From Larix kaempferi (taxonomy: Eukaryota; Streptophyta; Pinopsida; Pinales; Pinaceae), in contig BSBM01000809.1 of NCBI GenBank assembly GCA_027924585.1, forward strand, positions 4,171,001-4,235,000: a stretch of DNA of 64,000 nucleotides, written 5' to 3'. The translations under genes and the position numbers were made by a program. Positions 60,233 to 64,000 of the stretch are shown here, piece after piece; positions within the stretch are counted from its first letter, which is position 1, and every line of letters begins with the position of its first letter. The notes beneath the pieces are model-generated. The model was not told where the DNA came from and did not search any database. It was given only the letters and a program-made list of their open reading frames with translations.

Positions 60233-62693
60233 TTAAGTGGGGAAATCTATCTCCCATTCTGCTTGTTTGCCCAAAAAATTTGAAACCAATGAGATAAAAA
60301 TTATTCCAGGGTCCCATTGCTTGTATTGCACCCCAATAATTAAGAGTGCTCTCCAACCCACACCATTAGTTAAGAGGATTCCTGGATCCCATTTTCTTAT
60401 ATGCATCCTTCCAAACATTATGAGTACCAAATATATATCATCAAAGTACATAACAACATATTGAAAATGTACATCAAGGATATGCTTCATCAAAGAGTCA
60501 TGAAAGTGCTTATACCTCCAAGCAAGTAGACCACCATTTTCCAAGTGCATACAAGCTTCAAGTGACCAATCAAATCTGCTCCAATGAAATAGGTGAGGAT
60601 CCCATGTCCTATAATTTTGCTCCAAAAGGATGTGATATGCATCAAAATATTCAACCATGTATTCTTTCATCCAAGAAGTGAATGAAGAATCTCCACTAAA
60701 ATCTAAACCAAATAATGAGCAGAAAAAAACAAGGAGACTTCAAATGACTCAAAGAAGTCTCACCCATACATCCCTGAATGTGAGAATCATAAAGATGTAA
60801 CAAAGTATGTGGCTGCCAACAAAAATGTTCTCCCATCATAAATCTATTCACCCAAGTGTTGGATGAAGTTCCTCTAACATCAAACGAACCCAGTGTTGAG
60901 CAAGAAAAACCATGAGTCTTCAGGTGACTCAAATCCATATCATAGGTGCATCCATGTAGATGTGAATCATCATAAAGTGACAAATTATGCTGCTGCAAAT
61001 GTGAATAAGAATGTGCTCCAACCATGTCATCATAAAAGGTAAATCTAGGAGTTCCATACTCCTCATGTGGCACCATCAAAAAGAACCCTTTCACCCATAC
61101 TTCATTGAGACTAATACGGCAAAACATGGAATTGTAGGATGTAGGAGAACGAACTAGCTCACCCAAATGATCAAAAAGTGCAGAAGTTTCATCATGGGAA
61201 GGATCCATGTGGGTAGTATCATGCATCTCCTTCAAAAGTGGGAAACCTTTGTCATAGATTGGTTCCAATGTAGAGGAATCATGCTCTTTTTTAAAAATTG
61301 CATAACCTTCATCAAGAGACAATTCAAGTTCCTCTTCCACCACACCAAGTGTTTGGATCTCTTCAAGTTTATCTTCAAACACATTAAGCACATTCAAATT
61401 CTCACATTTCTCATGATCCACCATGTCATGAGAATCCTCCAAACAATCTACCATTTGACAATCTGAAACATAGGAGGAAAAACAAGTATCTTGCAACTTT
61501 TCAAGAAGTTGCTCATTTTGAATTGTGAGCTTATGAATATCCTCATTATTCTTCAAGTATGCATCATGTAACAATTCATTAAGCTCAAACAAATGATTTC
61601 TATCAAAAATCAAAGACATGAAATTACCTTTGATGTGGCACATTGCTCTTTGAATCTTCTCCATGTCTTCAAGGAAGGATGTTTCCTCCAATGAAGTAGC
61701 TCTCCAACAAAAATTTGACACCAATGCTTGAGTGTCATGGAGAATGATGAGGGACTCTTGGATATTATTTTGATTCATCTTTAAGGACCCTTCAAGAAAA
61801 TGTGGATCTTGCAAATGAACCTCCTCATCTTCTTCAATTTTGCTTTTACCAACTTCATGAAGCTCAAGTGGTGATGGAGAAGTTGATCTTGGTTCTTCTT
61901 CAACTGCTACAAGGTCTTCATTATCATGCTTAATGGAACTTGGGCTTGCAGCAACACTTTCAAATGTGATCTCTATGTCACCAACATAGAGGTGTGAACA
62001 CCCATCAGTAGGTACTCCTTCATAGTTTAAGCATCCATCAGTAGATGCTCTTTGGTTCATGTCTAAGCTAGAAGGTGTCTCGAAATGATCTTCCATATTT
62101 TCAATAGAATCTTCTTCATGTTCTTGTGATGTCTCTTCATTTTTATCCTTCAAGCAAGATGATGCATTTTGCCTCTTGTTTTCCTTATGATCAATATCTT
62201 TGGAATCTCTTTTTGAAGAATTCCCAAAAGCTCTCCTCAAGTGGGACATAATTTCATGCACACATGTATGATACTCACTCCAAGGTTCTTTACAATAAGG
62301 GCATAAACTTTTCTTTACGAACTCCACATCTTCATGTTTGGGCCTATTTTCAAAAACATGTTTAGCAAAGTACTCAAAAGACATGGCATTTTGTGTATTT
62401 TTGCTAAAAGCAAGATATTCTTGATATTTTTGATATTGTTGAGGCAAGGTTTTATATTTTGCTCTCCATCTTTGGAACTCACTCATAGAATTATCCTTGG
62501 TTGGTGTGACACACTCATATTCATCAGATTTAAATTCATAAGAATAATCTTCATTTCTCTTGAAATTGTAAGAAGTGTTGCATGATAGCATCTCTTCCTC
62601 CTACCATTCACATTCTGCTTCATATTGCTCATAAGCATCTGCATATTCCTCATAAGAATTGTACTCATAGGATTCATCATAATAGTAAGACAT
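60233..62693 (-). CDS. Long ORF of element F, unknown function
   Basis: From the ATG at 62693 (54 bp after the primer site) the frame reads MSYYYDESYEYNSYEEYADA, Tyr/Glu-rich, then one premature TAG (29th codon). From 62591 it is open for 631 codons to 60696. A change in a run of T near 60726 ends it; in the next phase coding continues (MKEYMVEYFDAYHI) to 60233. Features: a C-x-x-C...H-x-C cluster CPYCKEPWSEYHTC near residue 98 of the 631-residue part, long acidic coiled-coil stretches, and C-terminal repeats built on LSLYDDSHLHGC / LLHLYDSHIQGC plus LSHLK, then three WDP motifs (TWDPH, KWDPGI, QWDPGI). No gag, protease, RT or integrase motif. Intactness in a sea of dead genes suggests recent selection or youth. 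Confidence 0.75.
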
Positions 62694-62746
62694 GTCTGCC
62701 TATTATTCTTGAATGTATGTACCTAATCCATAGGTGCAAGTACCAT

Positions 62747-62758
62747 GCTCTGATACCA
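62747..62758 (-). other. Primer-binding site of element F
   Basis: TGGTATCAGAGC on the minus strand, one base after the 5' LTR end. Confidence 0.93.
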
Positions 62759-62759
62759 C

Positions 62760-64000
62760 TGTAATGTCCCTTGTTAGGAATTTTATTAAAATTGCAATTT
62801 TCCACTTTTTTTCCCTAGTTCGACCTTTGACTAGTTTTGATCTCTAGGTCCCAAATTTGCCCCAAATGATCCGAAATATTCTGAGAATGTACATGAATTA
62901 TATTAGAACATAAATATGTGTTTCAGGGATTCCTTTGGACCTTTAAAATACTTCTGCAAGTCCTCTTTCAATTCTGATTAATCTAGGTAACTTTACTAGT
63001 GATTTTCCTTTGACTAGTATTGGTCTCTAGGTCTCAAATTAACTCCGAATGCCTTCAAATATCCAAGGAAGGTGTATGAATGATATTATAACTTGAATAT
63101 GATTTTTATGGATGAAATATGGACACCAAAAGACCTCTGCAAACTCTCTTAAGATTCTGGACCAATTATGCAATTTTACTAGTAATTTGGGGTTCAAATC
63201 CCCCTGGGGTAAGTACTGAAAATGGATTCCCAAATGCCTCCAAAACCACTCAAATTTATGAACAGAGGTATGTAATATATTATGTATGTCATTAAAGTCT
63301 CATATGCACCATTAATGGATTATTAAAACTGTTCTCACCCTCTCCCATTCAACTGCAAAAATCCCCAATTCGACCCTTGGGGAAATGGCACTATTTCACC
63401 TCCCAATACAACTAAACTGAGTAAAAATGATTCAAATGCTCAAGTAATGTACATGAAAATTTTAGAATACATACATGGTAGTATATTGATCACAAATATA
63501 TCAGAGAGTCATCCATTCATTCGACATCATCAGCATTACATTGATTCACAACAAGGTAGTGGGGAAATGACACTGTTCTTTCATTAAAATTGATATTTAT
63601 ACATTTATACTTGGAATTTCGACCTGAAACTTTCTGGAAATTAATAACAGAGTATTGGATTCATATTACAAAAGAAATGGGGCATTAAAATCTTCCCCAA
63701 AGAGTACAATAGCTCACCAAAAACACCCTCCCTCAAGGATCAAGAACATGCCATCAAAACTGGAAATGGTTGTAGGAGTGAGCTGCAATAGAAGACACCA
63801 TGAGCTGCCCTATAGCTTACACCTGCAAATAAATACTCCATTAAATCTCCAAATGAAAGGTTTGAATGGCCTTTCCAATTACCAACTTGGATGGGAATCT
63901 TTCACCCTCGAAATTGGCTAAGGCAAGAAACTAGTCATCCACTAGCTCTCCCTCTTCACAAATGCAATTGCAAATTCTACAAATGATCAAAAGATGGTTT
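62760..64000 (-). repeat. 5' LTR of element F (partial)
   Basis: Matches 58019-59260 in the 3' LTR. From the full 3' LTR length it should end about 780 bp beyond the window. Confidence 0.93.

Larger units (their letters stand above)
58019..64000 (-). mobile_element. Element F: LARD-like LTR retrotransposon with one long novel ORF
   Basis: A minus-strand element with a 3' LTR at 58019-60040, a polypurine tract next to it, an ORF at 60233-62693, a primer-binding site at 62747-62758 and a 5' LTR from 62760 running off the window. The internal region is only about 2.7 kb and has no gag, protease, RT or integrase motif, as in large retrotransposon derivatives, which depend on a partner element. 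The LTR copies look about 95% alike by eye, so it is younger than most elements here, in line with its being the innermost insertion. Confidence 0.88.

Overview
The window is transposon-dense plant nuclear DNA. It holds plant-type Ty1/copia and Ty3/gypsy elements with tRNA-iMet-type primer sites (TGGTATCAGAGC and variants), a LINE piece, a piece of plant NAD-isocitrate dehydrogenase, AT-rich spacers and microsatellites. I found no intact cellular gene. The number of decayed elements nested in each other suits a large-genome seed plant, and a gymnosperm is possible, but I cannot prove the species.

Layout. (1) A degenerate minus-strand ORF with DDE-transposase-like motifs (8138-8816, then 1-1205) is cut by a complete copia element, Copia-A (1211-8132, TSD CAATC). 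Reading resumes in the same frame across the cut. (2) A second copia, Copia-B, spans 9541-44824 (TSD GGTGT). Its 5' LTR carries a 3.8-kb unclassified insertion (9708-13510). Its reverse transcriptase is split by a complete 13.5-kb Ty3/gypsy element, Gypsy-C (16893-30421, TSD ATAGT). Between its RNase H and its 3' LTR lie about 12.7 kb of foreign or decayed DNA with a LINE fragment, an NAD-IDH fragment and several two-copy tandem duplications. (3) 44830-46502 holds telomere-like repeats, a long GAT microsatellite and a plus-strand gypsy pol remnant. (4) From 46503 to the window end there is a minus-strand nest. Gypsy-D has the unusual order protease, gag, RT, RNase H, integrase, followed by a further 3' ORF. 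Element E, with a zinc-knuckle ORF beside its polypurine tract, cut Gypsy-D in its protease. Element F, a retrotransposon without pol, has about 2-kb LTRs and one long almost intact ORF of unknown function, and it inserted into E.

How the parts relate. Matching 5-bp target duplications and uninterrupted codons across the cuts give a relative order: the transposase-like ORF is older than Copia-A, Copia-B is older than Gypsy-C, and Gypsy-D is older than E, which is older than F. Most polyproteins are broken by nonsense codons far more often than by frameshifts. The best candidates for undescribed biology are the element F ORF (60233-62693), the split transposase-like ORF, the protease-before-gag order plus extra ORF of Gypsy-D, and the gene-like antisense sequence in the Gypsy-C leader.
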